Numbered from the stretch's first letter, positions 6,992 to 15,695 are shown. The stretch: DNA of 18,305 nt from UMGS1387 sp045539625 (GCA_045539625.1 JAZQFS010000101.1:1-18305), one strand, 5' to 3'. Translations and numbers: made by a program. Notes: generated by a model not told the origin, from the sequence alone.

Positions 6992-7018
6992 GGACTTCTG
7001 CCTTTGAGGCAGAAGTCC
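6992..7018 (-). other. Strong intercistronic hairpin upstream of the SLH protein gene
   Basis: A perfect 11-bp inverted repeat (GGACTTCTGCC with its complement, 5-nt loop) sits between the dockerin stop at 7052 and the TTG at 6958. Neither strand shows a proper T run (minus side: ACACTTCTTTATAATAA). It may be a weak terminator, or an RNA-processing or stabilising element that sets the ratio of the two surface proteins. Confidence 0.6.
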
Positions 7019-7051
7019 TGTATAATTTGGGTTAATTATTGTCGCCTCGCG

Positions 7052-7192
7052 TTATATTTTGAGTTTCGCCTCGTCCTTTACTGCTATCGCATCCAGTGCA
7101 TTTGCCATCTTATCTCCGTTTACATCTGCTCTGAGCATTACTTCCATAAGACCGGGCACATATGTTTCATCACCATTATAGACTATATCACT
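7052..7192 (-). pseudogene. Detached 3' end of the giant surface protein gene: second dockerin repeat
   Basis: These 46 codons plus TAA (7052-7054) encode SDIVYNGDETYVPGLMEVML and then RADVNGDKMANALDAIAVKD, ending EAKLKI. The second stretch is an F-hand calcium-binding dockerin repeat with D, N, D and D at the metal positions. No start codon or ribosome-binding site leads into it. It is in frame with the inverted segment 7193-7540 once that segment is turned round, so it is the true C-terminus of the gene that starts at 12967. Confidence 0.8.
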
Positions 7193-7540
7193 GATTATAC
7201 AATGATTCTTGTATATACCCATACAGATAATGCATACTTCACTTATGGAGAAAATGCAAATGTGCTTTATGACGTAACAGCGGCAGGATACAAGTATACA
7301 GAGTATGACGAAGACGGAACAGCGTATACAGATGAAAGCACAACATATAAGTATGTGTATGGCATAATTGTGCCGGCTATCAACGTAGATACTATGGCTA
7401 AGTACGAAGATAGAGTAGCAGCATACAAGGCAAATGTTAAGTTTACATCAGCAGCAACTCCTGTTGTAATAGACAAGGAACCTCGTGGAGACGTAAACAA
7501 CACAAACAAGGTTGATATCAATGACTTGACAGCTACATTC
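7193..7540 (+). pseudogene. Inverted 348-bp segment of the giant surface protein gene, carrying the first dockerin repeat
   Basis: This piece reads as good protein on the plus strand while both flanks read on the minus strand. It encodes a pre-dockerin beta domain (DYTMILVYTHTDNAYFTYGE, then YDVTAAGYKYTEYDEDG and YKYVYGIIVPAINVD) and the first dockerin F-hand (RGDVNNTNKVDINDLTATF). It is exactly 116 codons long. Reversing it joins SGSADS to DYTMILVY at one end and DLTATF to SDIVYNGD at the other with no indel, giving a full dockerin of two F-hands. The ends show only weak similarity to each other (ACTGATTAT against ACTCAGAAT read inward), not a clear recombinase site. The open plus-strand frame extends back to 7004 by chance. 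Confidence 0.85.
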
Positions 7541-7741
7541 TGAGTCGGCTGAGCCAGAAATTATCTTCTTGTTGTTTACAACTTCAATCTTGTATTCAGG
7601 CTCTTCTACTACTACTGTGATACTGCGTTCCTTATTTGCATAACCATCTATAGCATTAATTCTATAGCTGAATGTGTATTCATTAACTTCTGTGTACTTC
7701 GGTGCATCAACTGTCCATGTTGATCCTCCGTCTATTGAATA
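7541..7741 (-). pseudogene. Coding continuation of the giant surface protein beyond an in-frame TAG
   Basis: After the TAG at 7742-7744 the same frame stays open for 67 codons up to the inversion break: YSIDGGSTWTVDAPKYTEVN, a beta-rich stretch, ITVVVEEPEYKIEVVNNKK and IISGSADS. The composition and style equal those of the upstream gene, so this is the same Ig-like domain. A CAG to TAG change would explain the stop (ETL-Q-YSIDGG). Confidence 0.8.
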
Positions 7742-10700
7742 CTAAAGTGTTTCATAATCACCTGTTGCAGGATTTGTTACAACTACTGATACTTCCTGTT
7801 CATAGCCGTTATAATCGAAGCGATACTTTCCTTCTGTATCTGCTACTATTTCTGTTGTTCCGCCAAGCATTACCTTTATCGTGGTTTCTCTGAGCTTGAT
7901 TGTTACTTTTTCAGCATCACCAATTAACGCAGGTACTGAGTCTATGGAAGATGCCATTTCCTTATTGTTTGCATAGGCACTGTCTAATACAAACTCATAA
8001 TAACAATCTTCTTCCTTCTCTTGTGCTTTCGCTTTAAATGTATATGTTGCTACTACATCATTGCCGTCAACATTGAATACATCATCACCGTCTTCGGAAA
8101 GAATTACATTCTTTATAACGCCCTTTTCATAATCGATGTAGTCATCCCACAACATATTACCTTCGTCATCTACGAGGTCGCTATGTTTCTCTACTTCTGC
8201 TTCTGACACATCTTTTGCATGGGTGGTAAGTGAATCTGCTACATACTCGAACAAATCAGTGTCCCATGTCAATGTATATCCTGCATTTGAGTACTTCTCT
8301 CCATCAAAGCTTACTGTTATTGTTACTGTCTCGCCTTCATAGAGTTCATTATCACTTGCATTCACATTTACTTTCCACTTCTTTGTTACTGTCCAATAGT
8401 CAAGGTTTTCAAGATATAATGCCTGATAGCCTTCTGCAAGATATGCTGTGGGTTCTTCACTATACTTGCCGCCGGAAATATTAATTTCAGAATCACCCAC
8501 TGCATTAACATAGCAGTTATACTTACCGCTGAATGCACCGCCTGTTACATTAATAACAGACTTACCGGCACTAGGATATGAAATCTTATCATTCTGAGCT
8601 ATAAGAACAGAATAATTACCGGCGCTGCCTGTTAAACCTGTGTCAGCAATCCATTCGCCGCCTTCAACGTTGATTGTACCGCCGCTTGTCATAACGATGA
8701 TGCCGCCCATGGCACTTTCGCCGTAGCCGCCATATACATTAGCTGTAGCACCATAGCTTACACCAACGAGACTACCTACATAGCTTGTTGTGCCTCTCTG
8801 ATAGAATTTAGTGTCATCATAAACATTTAATACTGTATCAGTGCCAACACACTCAATACCAACATAGCTATCCTTACCGTCAACAACTGTACCGGCCTTT
8901 ACGTTAAGCTCTGAGCCGCCTCTTACCTTAATAACCGCACCGTTGGAGTTGTTACCAATTAAAGTAACATCATCAAGATTAATTGTCATCTTGTATGCGT
9001 TGGTTGCTGCAGTGGCAAGTGCGCAGTAAGCAGAAGAAGCCGCTTCAATTGTACCGTTTTTAATGTTGATTGTGTTAGCCTTACTGCCGTTGTTTTCAAA
9101 TCTGAACAGGTAGTCATTTACAGCATCGGTGTTTGTTACCTTATAACCGCCGAGGTCAATTGTAAAGCTCTTGTCTCCTACATAGGAAACACCTTCATAA
9201 TATCCGTTAAGCTTTACACATGTGAACTTGTCAATTGTAATATCAGAATGAAGAGTAATTGTATCACCGTCATCAACATTTGCAATAGCTACATTTAACT
9301 CACCAAACTCAGAAACATTGTCGTTTGCGTCAGTAATTGTAACAACAGGATAAAGCTGATTATTATCTTCGTCATAAACTGTATTGTTGTCAGTTGCGAA
9401 GTTGAAAGTTGTTACATCTGTATCGGATTCATAGAGGTACGCGCCCTGGTCGCCTGCCTGAGTTGCATCCTTAACAACACAGTTTTCAATAGTAATTGTT
9501 GTATTTGCATTAATATCGCCAAAGACAAATGCGGGCTTCTTTTCGATAGAATTAAAGGTACAGCCGGAAGCCTTGATTGAATCTACTTCGGAGCCGTAAT
9601 ATTCATGTACCTTTACTGCTCGATAGCCATTAAATTCACCGCCGTTGATTTCAACATCGCCGTCGCAAATCCACAGTGCATAAACACTTGATTCATTGGA
9701 TTCAAATGTACAGTCGTTGAATACTACGTCTGCCTTAGCTTCGTCGCCTTCTGTCTGAATCTGAATTTCATCAAGGAAATCAACATCGTTGAATTCAAGA
9801 ACACCTGCAAATTCAAGGTATGTAAATTCCCAAGCACCTTCATCATAAGAAACGGAGTTGTCAACAATTTCCATATCATTGAATGTAAGCTTTTTGCCGT
9901 TAGCTGCACGAAGTGAGCCTACACCCGCGCCTGTTGCAACTAATCTGTAACCGTTACCGTCGATCGTAACCTCTGCCTGACTTCCTGCCGGGATAAGAGG
10001 AGTTGAGCCGTGACCGTTTCCGGTTTCCCATTCAACGTCAGCATTGAGTTCTACGGTAACTGCACCGTCAACTACTGCTGCAGCTTCAAGTGCTTCTGCA
10101 AATGTGGGATAACCAACACCGTTTACTGTAGCAACATTTCCGTTCCACTTTGCATAATAGTTCTTCTTAGTTTTGTCAAGAGCTGTATATGCTGAACCTG
10201 TTAACTCAGCATTGTCATACCAGCCGCCGAATTCAAAACCGTCTTTATATGCTTTTTCAACAAGGTGGAAATTTCCGCCGCCTGCTGCATCGTCAACCAA
10301 AGCATCATACTCAGGAGAAATACCGCCGTTAAGATAATAAGTATAGCCGTTTACAGTATCAGTGAAATCATACATCCTTTCAAGGAAAAGAATATTCTGT
10401 GCACCGCCAACATACTTGTTGTTTGCTGTGCCGCCGGTAACTGTACCTGTGGATTCACTGTCAATCACTTCTACAACGCCGCCGTAGGAAATGAGACCGC
10501 CTGCATAAACATCGTTGTTGTTTTCAGAATTACAAACAACTACATCACCTGTGTTAACGCACTTGTTAGCAATTAACCAAGCCCCTGCTGAGTAACAACC
10601 TGCACCGATACCCGCCGCATGAGTTTCACCGATTGCAGTAACTGTAATTGTACCTGAGCTTTCACATCCGTCGAAAATAATCTTAAGTCTCTGACCTGCC

Positions 10701-12967
10701 GCCTGGTTATGGTCACGACCGAGAATACCGCCTGCACTGGGAGAACCGCCGCCAAGAGAAGTAATGTCGCCTGTGTTTACACAGTTTTCAAATACAACAG
10801 TTCCTCTGGCTGTAACCAAATAATTACCCTCGCGAGCGCTGTTCATAAGACCGAGAATACCGCCTGCTTCACGTGCTTCTGTTGTAACATCAGCAGCATT
10901 GGAGCAGTTCTTGATTGTAATATCAAGGGTAGGCTGTGTCAACTGTGTATCCATATGACCGATAAGACCGCCCATATTGTTGGAAGCCTTAACTTCACCA
11001 CTGAGTACGTGACAGTTTTCAATCACGCTCTTCTTACCATTTACAGGGTGATAGTAACCGATAAGTGCTGCAACACCGGAGCCGTAAACACTTCTGCCAT
11101 AACTGTCCTTGATAGTGCCGCAATCAATATCAACATCTGCAAGGTTAATATTGGAGATGTCAGCGCCGTATACATATCCGAACAAACCGAAGCTGTACTC
11201 CGTGCTTTCTGTTTCGTATGCAGCAGGAACATAACCTTCGGAGGAAAGACCTGTTATTGTGTGGTTGCCGCCATCGAAGTTTCCTGCAAACATTATAGCG
11301 TTGGCAGGAGTTTTGTCATAATTACTGATACCGATAGGAGTCCATACCTTGCCTGTCAGGTCAATGTCTGCAGCAAGACGGAAGTATTCGCCTTCGTAAG
11401 TCATTCCTGCATTTACAGCATCTCTGAACATTTCAAGGTCAGAAAGATTTTTGATAAGATAAGGATTATCCTTTGTTCCTTCGCCATCAAGAGAGATTAC
11501 CTCAGGACCAACTACTGTAATGGAGTCTGCATCAATATATCCTTCACCGTGAAGGAAGTTCATAGTCTTATAGTCAACTTCTTTTCTGACGTTATTTAAA
11601 TCTCCTGCATTTTCAGCACCGAAGATAGCATCAAATCTTCTGCGTGTAACGGAGTACTCACCGACAGTAGTCACATCAACACCCTTGTAACCAACACCGG
11701 GCTCTATACGCTGGCAGTTGTGATCCAATGCGTATGACCAACAGTAAGTGTAATTTGCCCAATCACCTATAGTAACATTGACGTTTTTAAAGGTGGTATT
11801 CTTTGCAATGAAATGAGGATATAATTTACTGTCAATAGTAACTTCATCATTTTCGCCCACGCCACCGATAACCATACCGCAGTTTCTGTAAACACCAGTA
11901 TCGTAATTGGCAACGCAATCGCTGAATACATCAAGCTTACATGAAACGGAACAGTTTTCAAAAGCAATGCTGTCACCGTAGTAAGCACCGAGGATACCGC
12001 CCACTGATGTATCATAGTTACCGCCAACCTGAGCAACTGTCACAGTATCTCCAACTGTAACATCTTTAACTGTAAGGTCACCGTAGGACTGACCGATAAG
12101 ACCGCCTGCGCGCCAGCCTGCGCTTGAACCTACTACACTGTTTTTAACAGTAATGTCTTCAAAAACGAAGGAGCCGTTTGCCTGACCTGCAACACCGCCT
12201 GTTACACATTCAGTGTTGAAAGAAATATTGTCAACTGTAAGGTTTTTAATAGTTGCATCTTCAACAACACCGAAAACGCCTAAGCGAACAAAGTTTTCGT
12301 AAGTAATTTTACGATCTCCATCCTTGTACAATGTTACAGGCATACCGAGAGCATCCCACATACCCTGGAAAATGTTCTTGATAGTGTAGCCGTTACCGTC
12401 AAATGTACCCTTGAAAGGAACAAATGTAGAAAAACCTACAGGCATCATTGTCAGAAGCTCGCCACCGGGAAGCTTAATAAGATTACCGCCGTCATCTCTT
12501 GCGAGAAAATCAAGGTTTGTGCCAAGCTTTACTGTTTTGCCTTCAAAGGAATTACCGTTAGTGAAATTGCGAGGATCGCAATCCTTGCGACCACCCGGGC
12601 AGTAATAACCGAAGTCAGGTGTAACACTTTCGCCAAGTGCAGGGTTATATGTCTGTGCACCATTAACAAGGAATGCAAAACCTGCAAACTGTTCAGCTGT
12701 TGTGAGAGTGAACTCACTGTCACTGTCATTATACCAGCTTATATCAACACCGCCGTCCCAGGCGTCATAGCCTGCTTCAACTTCGGGAGCTTTTTCATCT
12801 TCCTCACTTACAGTTGCCTTTACTTCTTCAGCTTCAACAAAGCTTTCGTCAACAACTTCAGCCGCAGAATCAACAGTGCCTGCCATCATAGGAGCTGCGA
12901 ATACGGACGAGATTATCATGCACATTGCAAGAACAAGTGCAAGAACAGCCTTTAATGTTCTTTTCAA
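7742..12967 (-). CDS. Giant secreted beta-helix surface protein with cohesin-like domain (dockerin end cut off)
   Basis: Start chosen at TTG 12967: AGGTGA lies 5 nt upstream and the protein then opens with a signal peptide (MKRTLKAVLALVLAMCMIIS) in the style of the neighbour's. An ATG at 13012 in frame lacks a ribosome-binding site. The 1741-residue product has, in order: an acidic linker; a long GLUG-like and right-handed beta-helix region (about 75-870, many G-G-(I/L)-(I/L)-G repeats); an InlB-type repeat (about 872-942, FEFGGWYDN to YYAKW); a second parallel beta-helix (about 945-1520); and a cohesin-like beta-sandwich (about 1523-1695, NELYEGETVTITVSFDGEKY and AGYTLTWDTDLFEYV). It ends at TAG inside an Ig-like domain. 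Restoring the stop and the inverted segment would give about 1971 residues ending in a dockerin. Likely an adhesin or polysaccharide-binding protein; no catalytic residues can be assigned. Confidence 0.85.
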   Translation of the reverse strand: MKRTLKAVLALVLAMCMIISSVFAAPMMAGTVDSAAEVVDESFVEAEEVKATVSEEDEKAPEVEAGYDAWDGGVDISWYNDSDSEFTLTTAEQFAGFAFLVNGAQTYNPALGESVTPDFGYYCPGGRKDCDPRNFTNGNSFEGKTVKLGTNLDFLARDDGGNLIKLPGGELLTMMPVGFSTFVPFKGTFDGNGYTIKNIFQGMWDALGMPVTLYKDGDRKITYENFVRLGVFGVVEDATIKNLTVDNISFNTECVTGGVAGQANGSFVFEDITVKNSVVGSSAGWRAGGLIGQSYGDLTVKDVTVGDTVTVAQVGGNYDTSVGGILGAYYGDSIAFENCSVSCKLDVFSDCVANYDTGVYRNCGMVIGGVGENDEVTIDSKLYPHFIAKNTTFKNVNVTIGDWANYTYCWSYALDHNCQRIEPGVGYKGVDVTTVGEYSVTRRRFDAIFGAENAGDLNNVRKEVDYKTMNFLHGEGYIDADSITVVGPEVISLDGEGTKDNPYLIKNLSDLEMFRDAVNAGMTYEGEYFRLAADIDLTGKVWTPIGISNYDKTPANAIMFAGNFDGGNHTITGLSSEGYVPAAYETESTEYSFGLFGYVYGADISNINLADVDIDCGTIKDSYGRSVYGSGVAALIGYYHPVNGKKSVIENCHVLSGEVKASNNMGGLIGHMDTQLTQPTLDITIKNCSNAADVTTEAREAGGILGLMNSAREGNYLVTARGTVVFENCVNTGDITSLGGGSPSAGGILGRDHNQAAGQRLKIIFDGCESSGTITVTAIGETHAAGIGAGCYSAGAWLIANKCVNTGDVVVCNSENNNDVYAGGLISYGGVVEVIDSESTGTVTGGTANNKYVGGAQNILFLERMYDFTDTVNGYTYYLNGGISPEYDALVDDAAGGGNFHLVEKAYKDGFEFGGWYDNAELTGSAYTALDKTKKNYYAKWNGNVATVNGVGYPTFAEALEAAAVVDGAVTVELNADVEWETGNGHGSTPLIPAGSQAEVTIDGNGYRLVATGAGVGSLRAANGKKLTFNDMEIVDNSVSYDEGAWEFTYLEFAGVLEFNDVDFLDEIQIQTEGDEAKADVVFNDCTFESNESSVYALWICDGDVEINGGEFNGYRAVKVHEYYGSEVDSIKASGCTFNSIEKKPAFVFGDINANTTITIENCVVKDATQAGDQGAYLYESDTDVTTFNFATDNNTVYDEDNNQLYPVVTITDANDNVSEFGELNVAIANVDDGDTITLHSDITIDKFTCVKLNGYYEGVSYVGDKSFTIDLGGYKVTNTDAVNDYLFRFENNGSKANTINIKNGTIEAASSAYCALATAATNAYKMTINLDDVTLIGNNSNGAVIKVRGGSELNVKAGTVVDGKDSYVGIECVGTDTVLNVYDDTKFYQRGTTSYVGSLVGVSYGATANVYGGYGESAMGGIIVMTSGGTINVEGGEWIADTGLTGSAGNYSVLIAQNDKISYPSAGKSVINVTGGAFSGKYNCYVNAVGDSEINISGGKYSEEPTAYLAEGYQALYLENLDYWTVTKKWKVNVNASDNELYEGETVTITVSFDGEKYSNAGYTLTWDTDLFEYVADSLTTHAKDVSEAEVEKHSDLVDDEGNMLWDDYIDYEKGVIKNVILSEDGDDVFNVDGNDVVATYTFKAKAQEKEEDCYYEFVLDSAYANNKEMASSIDSVPALIGDAEKVTIKLRETTIKVMLGGTTEIVADTEGKYRFDYNGYEQEVSVVVTNPATGDYETL

Positions 12968-13151
12968 AAAAATCACCTTTTCTTTCTGAAATAGATTTGA
13001 ATTTGTTTGCAAAACACGCTTTTGCCGCGCCGACGAAAATGCCTTTTCTTACCCCACCGTACAGCCCTCGCCGATTCCGCCGTACAGTGTTCTTTGCAAC
13101 ACCTCCGAAATATATGGAAACATTTTTAAATTTTTCACCTATTAATAGTTA
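12968..13151 (-). other. Long leader of the giant surface protein gene, with possible upstream ORF
   Basis: About 184 nt separate the predicted transcription start from the TTG. The leader holds a possible 24-residue frame (ATG 13123 to TAA 13049, ending YGGIGEGCTVG), a direct repeat of CTGTACGGYGG (13054-13064 and 13077-13087), and a GCAAAA/TTTTGC hairpin (13009-13025). The GC content of this stretch is visibly higher than its surroundings. It fits no riboswitch consensus I can recall. Confidence 0.35.
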
Positions 13152-13157
13152 TGACAA

Positions 13158-13187
13158 ATTATACACTATACGGTAATACAATGTTAA
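13158..13187 (-). promoter_or_regulatory. Promoter of the giant surface protein gene
   Basis: TTAACA (13182-13187) and a perfect TATAAT (13158-13163) are 18 nt apart on the minus strand. A second weaker candidate (TTGTAC, 17 nt, TAAGAT) lies just upstream. The remaining AT-rich stretch up to 13310 holds no gene. Confidence 0.6.
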
Positions 13188-13310
13188 TACATTTTGAAAA
13201 TCTTAACATTTTTCGTTACTATGTACAAAAAAGCTCTCTAATTTAACGACAATGTGTATATAGTTTGGCAATTATTTGTTAACAACTTAAATCTTCGTAT
13301 TTTGATATAA

Positions 13311-13339
13311 AAGAAAAAACGCCGATTTTACGGCGTTTT
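13311..13339 (-). terminator. Rho-independent terminator of the catabolic operon
   Basis: A 9-bp stem AAAACGCCG/CGGCGTTTT (13316-13324 and 13331-13339) with a 6-nt loop is followed on the minus strand by a T-rich tail. It lies 7 nt after the M28 peptidase stop. Confidence 0.9.
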
Positions 13340-13346
13340 GCGAGGT

Positions 13347-14579
13347 TTACAGCACCTCAAGCTTGTTTTTCATATAATTGTCCACATCTGTTTTAATTTT
13401 GTCACAAATAACCAAATTCTGTGGAAAATCCTTGCTGTTATTGACGGCTTCTTCGGTAAAAAGTGCCACAAAACGGCTGTCATACAGCAGCTTTTGAACA
13501 GAAACCGAATCAATATTGTCGTACCTTGTGTGGATAAGTCCCGTGTCGCCCGCACCGTAACGTGCAAAGGACACCGCCGGCACGCCGTTATGCACGAAAG
13601 AGTTGGAATCGCTTGAACGTATTGCAAGCTTTACCGTTGCAGGAAATTTTTCATCAAGGCAAAGCTTTTTCATATACTGCTCCATATCCTCGTTGACGCA
13701 TGAAAAGCAGGTAAAAGCACCCATCACACAGCCAAGCATATCAAGGTTTATGTTAAGCACAACCTTTTCAAGCTCTTGGCTGTTATACTTGCAGTAAGCA
13801 CGTGAGCCCACAAGCCCAGTTTCCTCACTGCCGCACCACACAAGGCGAAGTGTGCGTTTAAGCTTTTTGCCTTTAAAATAATCGGCGAGGTACAATAGAG
13901 CAACGCAAGAGCTCATATTGTCAAAAACGCCCTTTGAAAGATGCGTTGAATCGTAATGGGCACAGGCAAGAACCACCTCGTCTGTTTCCCCTTTTATGTC
14001 AAGCACAACGTTTTGGCTCTGTCCCCTGCCCTCGAAAATTTCAACATCAAGCTCGGCACTTTTTCCACCGTTTTTAACAATGTCGTATGCGTCCTTTATG
14101 TTGATGCTTACTATAGGCAGACTGTTGTTTTCGTCCTTTTGGTTACCGAGAGTGCGTGTGTCAATGTCCCTGTTCGGCAAATAATAATCGCCGCTGTGGG
14201 TAATTATTGCCTTTGCGCCGTTTCGGTACAGAATGTTGTACATATCCTTGAAAACTGACTGGCAAAGAACGATTTTATCACGACAAAAGGACAGCGAAAC
14301 CTCGTCACCCGCTTCCAAAATATAAAGCTCGCCTTTTACCTTGCCGCTGCCGCCTCCGTTCCAGCTTTTACACTTTATACGTTTTCCGTCAACGGTAAGA
14401 TATGCCTTCTTTTGCCTGTATTTTCTCACGGGAAAGGTCTGAATTTCAGCCTCGTAACCAAGCTCGAAGCAGACGTTTTTTATGTAATTTGCACACCTTT
14501 TTTCGGCGGGAGAGCCGCTTGTTCTTACGTATGCGTTGTCCTGAAGAATTTGTTTTGCGGAATTTTCGTTTATATACAT
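13347..14579 (-). CDS. M28-family zinc aminopeptidase with PA-like domain
   Basis: Predicted metallopeptidase of 410 residues. An N-terminal cap and a PA-like insert (about 85-185) precede the M28 core. The two-zinc site is complete: His208 and Asp210 in HYDS, Asp220 in FDNMSS, the catalytic pair Glu252-Glu253 in SEETG, Asp280 in NLDMLG, and His350 in IHTRYD. No signal peptide is seen, so a cytoplasmic role in peptide trimming is likely; family members in the M20/M28 clan can also cleave other amide-linked substrates. AGGA lies about 8 nt before the ATG at 14579. The first 134 nt overlap the upstream amidohydrolase frame, which is unusual. Last gene of the operon, closed by a terminator. Confidence 0.9.
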   Translation of the reverse strand: MYINENSAKQILQDNAYVRTSGSPAEKRCANYIKNVCFELGYEAEIQTFPVRKYRQKKAYLTVDGKRIKCKSWNGGGSGKVKGELYILEAGDEVSLSFCRDKIVLCQSVFKDMYNILYRNGAKAIITHSGDYYLPNRDIDTRTLGNQKDENNSLPIVSINIKDAYDIVKNGGKSAELDVEIFEGRGQSQNVVLDIKGETDEVVLACAHYDSTHLSKGVFDNMSSCVALLYLADYFKGKKLKRTLRLVWCGSEETGLVGSRAYCKYNSQELEKVVLNINLDMLGCVMGAFTCFSCVNEDMEQYMKKLCLDEKFPATVKLAIRSSDSNSFVHNGVPAVSFARYGAGDTGLIHTRYDNIDSVSVQKLLYDSRFVALFTEEAVNNSKDFPQNLVICDKIKTDVDNYMKNKLEVL

Positions 14580-15675
14580 ATCTTGATCCTTTGAAATAAT
14601 TGACAGCAGTCAGAACATTTTGCTTTTCAAGGTCGGAAATATGCGGGTAATCTTTAAGTATTTTCTCTGCCTCTTCGCAGACAAGAGCCTTGTCCACCCC
14701 TATCGGAGCTTCGCCGTAAATACGCATAAAATTGCCCTTGCAAATGTCGTACATAGCATCTTTATCCAATGCAAGAGGCAGTATGGGATTTTCACTGAGA
14801 GGAGTCATAAACGGCTCGCTCTTTTCAAGAAAGCTTCGTGCCTGCCAGTCACGGTTGGCGGCAAAATTTGTGACCTTGTTAAAGCCGTTGTAAAGGTCAG
14901 TACCGTAAATAATGCGCTTGCTGTACTGCTTGAAAAACGCCCTTGACTCGTCATGCTTTTTCGAAAATTCCACAAACATTTCACCGCCCGGAGTTATGTC
15001 AAAGTAAAGGTTGGGATACTTTTCAAACATTCTTGAAACTCTGTCAAGGTCATCTGACATAAAGTAAAAATGAGCGAGCACCATTGTAATATCGGGGAAT
15101 TTTTCAAGGGTATCGGTTACCCAGCTTCTCAGCTGTTCAATTGAGGGCTCGTGAGGCTCGACATACCAGCCGCGGCTGAGAGCATACTCCGATATTTTCG
15201 ACTTATCCCAGTATGTTTCGGGGTCTGCCACATGGGACAGAATGGGAATTCTGTTTTCCTCGGCATAAGCGTAGAATTTATCAAAGGCACTGTCATTGAG
15301 CTTAAGTCCCGTTTTTCTGTACTGACTGATTTTTCCGTCAAGCATTTTATAGCCGTCGGCACCCATGGCACGGTAAAGCTTTGCCTGACGGAGAAATTCG
15401 TTCTGTACGTCACGCATTCCCTTTTCAAAGTAAAGCCCTGCCGATGCGTAAATCTTGGGAGAAAGCAATGATTTGCAATAGAAGGTGTTTACATTGTGTG
15501 TAACGCTGTAGCTTATGGGAATTGAAGCAATATTCAAGGCTGAATATCCGAAATATTCAAGCAGATTTTTAAAGGCATCAGCCGTTTCTTCAACAGGCTT
15601 TTCAAAGCATAGATGTACATGACCGTTGATTATGTCATCATATTCAAGATTGTATTCCCTTGCAAATTCACTCAT
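14446..15675 (-). CDS. Amidohydrolase-family metal-dependent hydrolase, C-terminus probably extended by lost stop
   Basis: TIM-barrel hydrolase of the Amidohydro_2 type. Metal-ligand candidates are His19 and His21 (GHVHL), Lys110 (GADGYKML), His148 (LSHVADP), His202 (LAHFYF) and Asp260 (YGTDLYN), in the order expected for this group. Family relatives include decarboxylases and sugar lactonases; next to a 2-keto-3-deoxy-sugar kinase and aldolase a lactonase role is possible but unproven. The start ATG 15675 has AGGAG 10 nt upstream. The family-like part ends near residue 365; the last 43 or so residues overlap the M28 gene in another frame and are almost half lysine and arginine (20 of 43), which looks like read-through of a lost stop or a late frameshift. 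It follows the histidine phosphatase by 20 nt. Confidence 0.82.
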   Translation of the reverse strand: MSEFAREYNLEYDDIINGHVHLCFEKPVEETADAFKNLLEYFGYSALNIASIPISYSVTHNVNTFYCKSLLSPKIYASAGLYFEKGMRDVQNEFLRQAKLYRAMGADGYKMLDGKISQYRKTGLKLNDSAFDKFYAYAEENRIPILSHVADPETYWDKSKISEYALSRGWYVEPHEPSIEQLRSWVTDTLEKFPDITMVLAHFYFMSDDLDRVSRMFEKYPNLYFDITPGGEMFVEFSKKHDESRAFFKQYSKRIIYGTDLYNGFNKVTNFAANRDWQARSFLEKSEPFMTPLSENPILPLALDKDAMYDICKGNFMRIYGEAPIGVDKALVCEEAEKILKDYPHISDLEKQNVLTAVNYFKGSRYVYKRKFRKTNSSGQRIRKNKRLSRRKKVCKLHKKRLLRAWLRG

Positions 15676-15695
15676 TTTTCGTCATCTCCTCTTTT

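Noticed and set aside
7004..7192. First part of the open plus-strand frame that continues to 7543
   Set aside because: Only 7193-7540 is protein-like on this strand. The earlier codons are antisense to the second dockerin repeat.
7185..7545. Site-specific invertase recognition repeats at the inversion ends
   Set aside because: Only a 9-nt imperfect match was found by eye, too weak to call as repeat features.
10709..11599. Plus-strand frame of 296 codons inside the giant surface protein
   Set aside because: Antisense shadow of repetitive beta-helix coding sequence; its composition simply mirrors the repeats.
13338..13616. Plus-strand frame of 92 codons and similar frames opposite the M28 and amidohydrolase genes
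   Set aside because: They lie wholly opposite genes with complete catalytic motifs and have no start signals.
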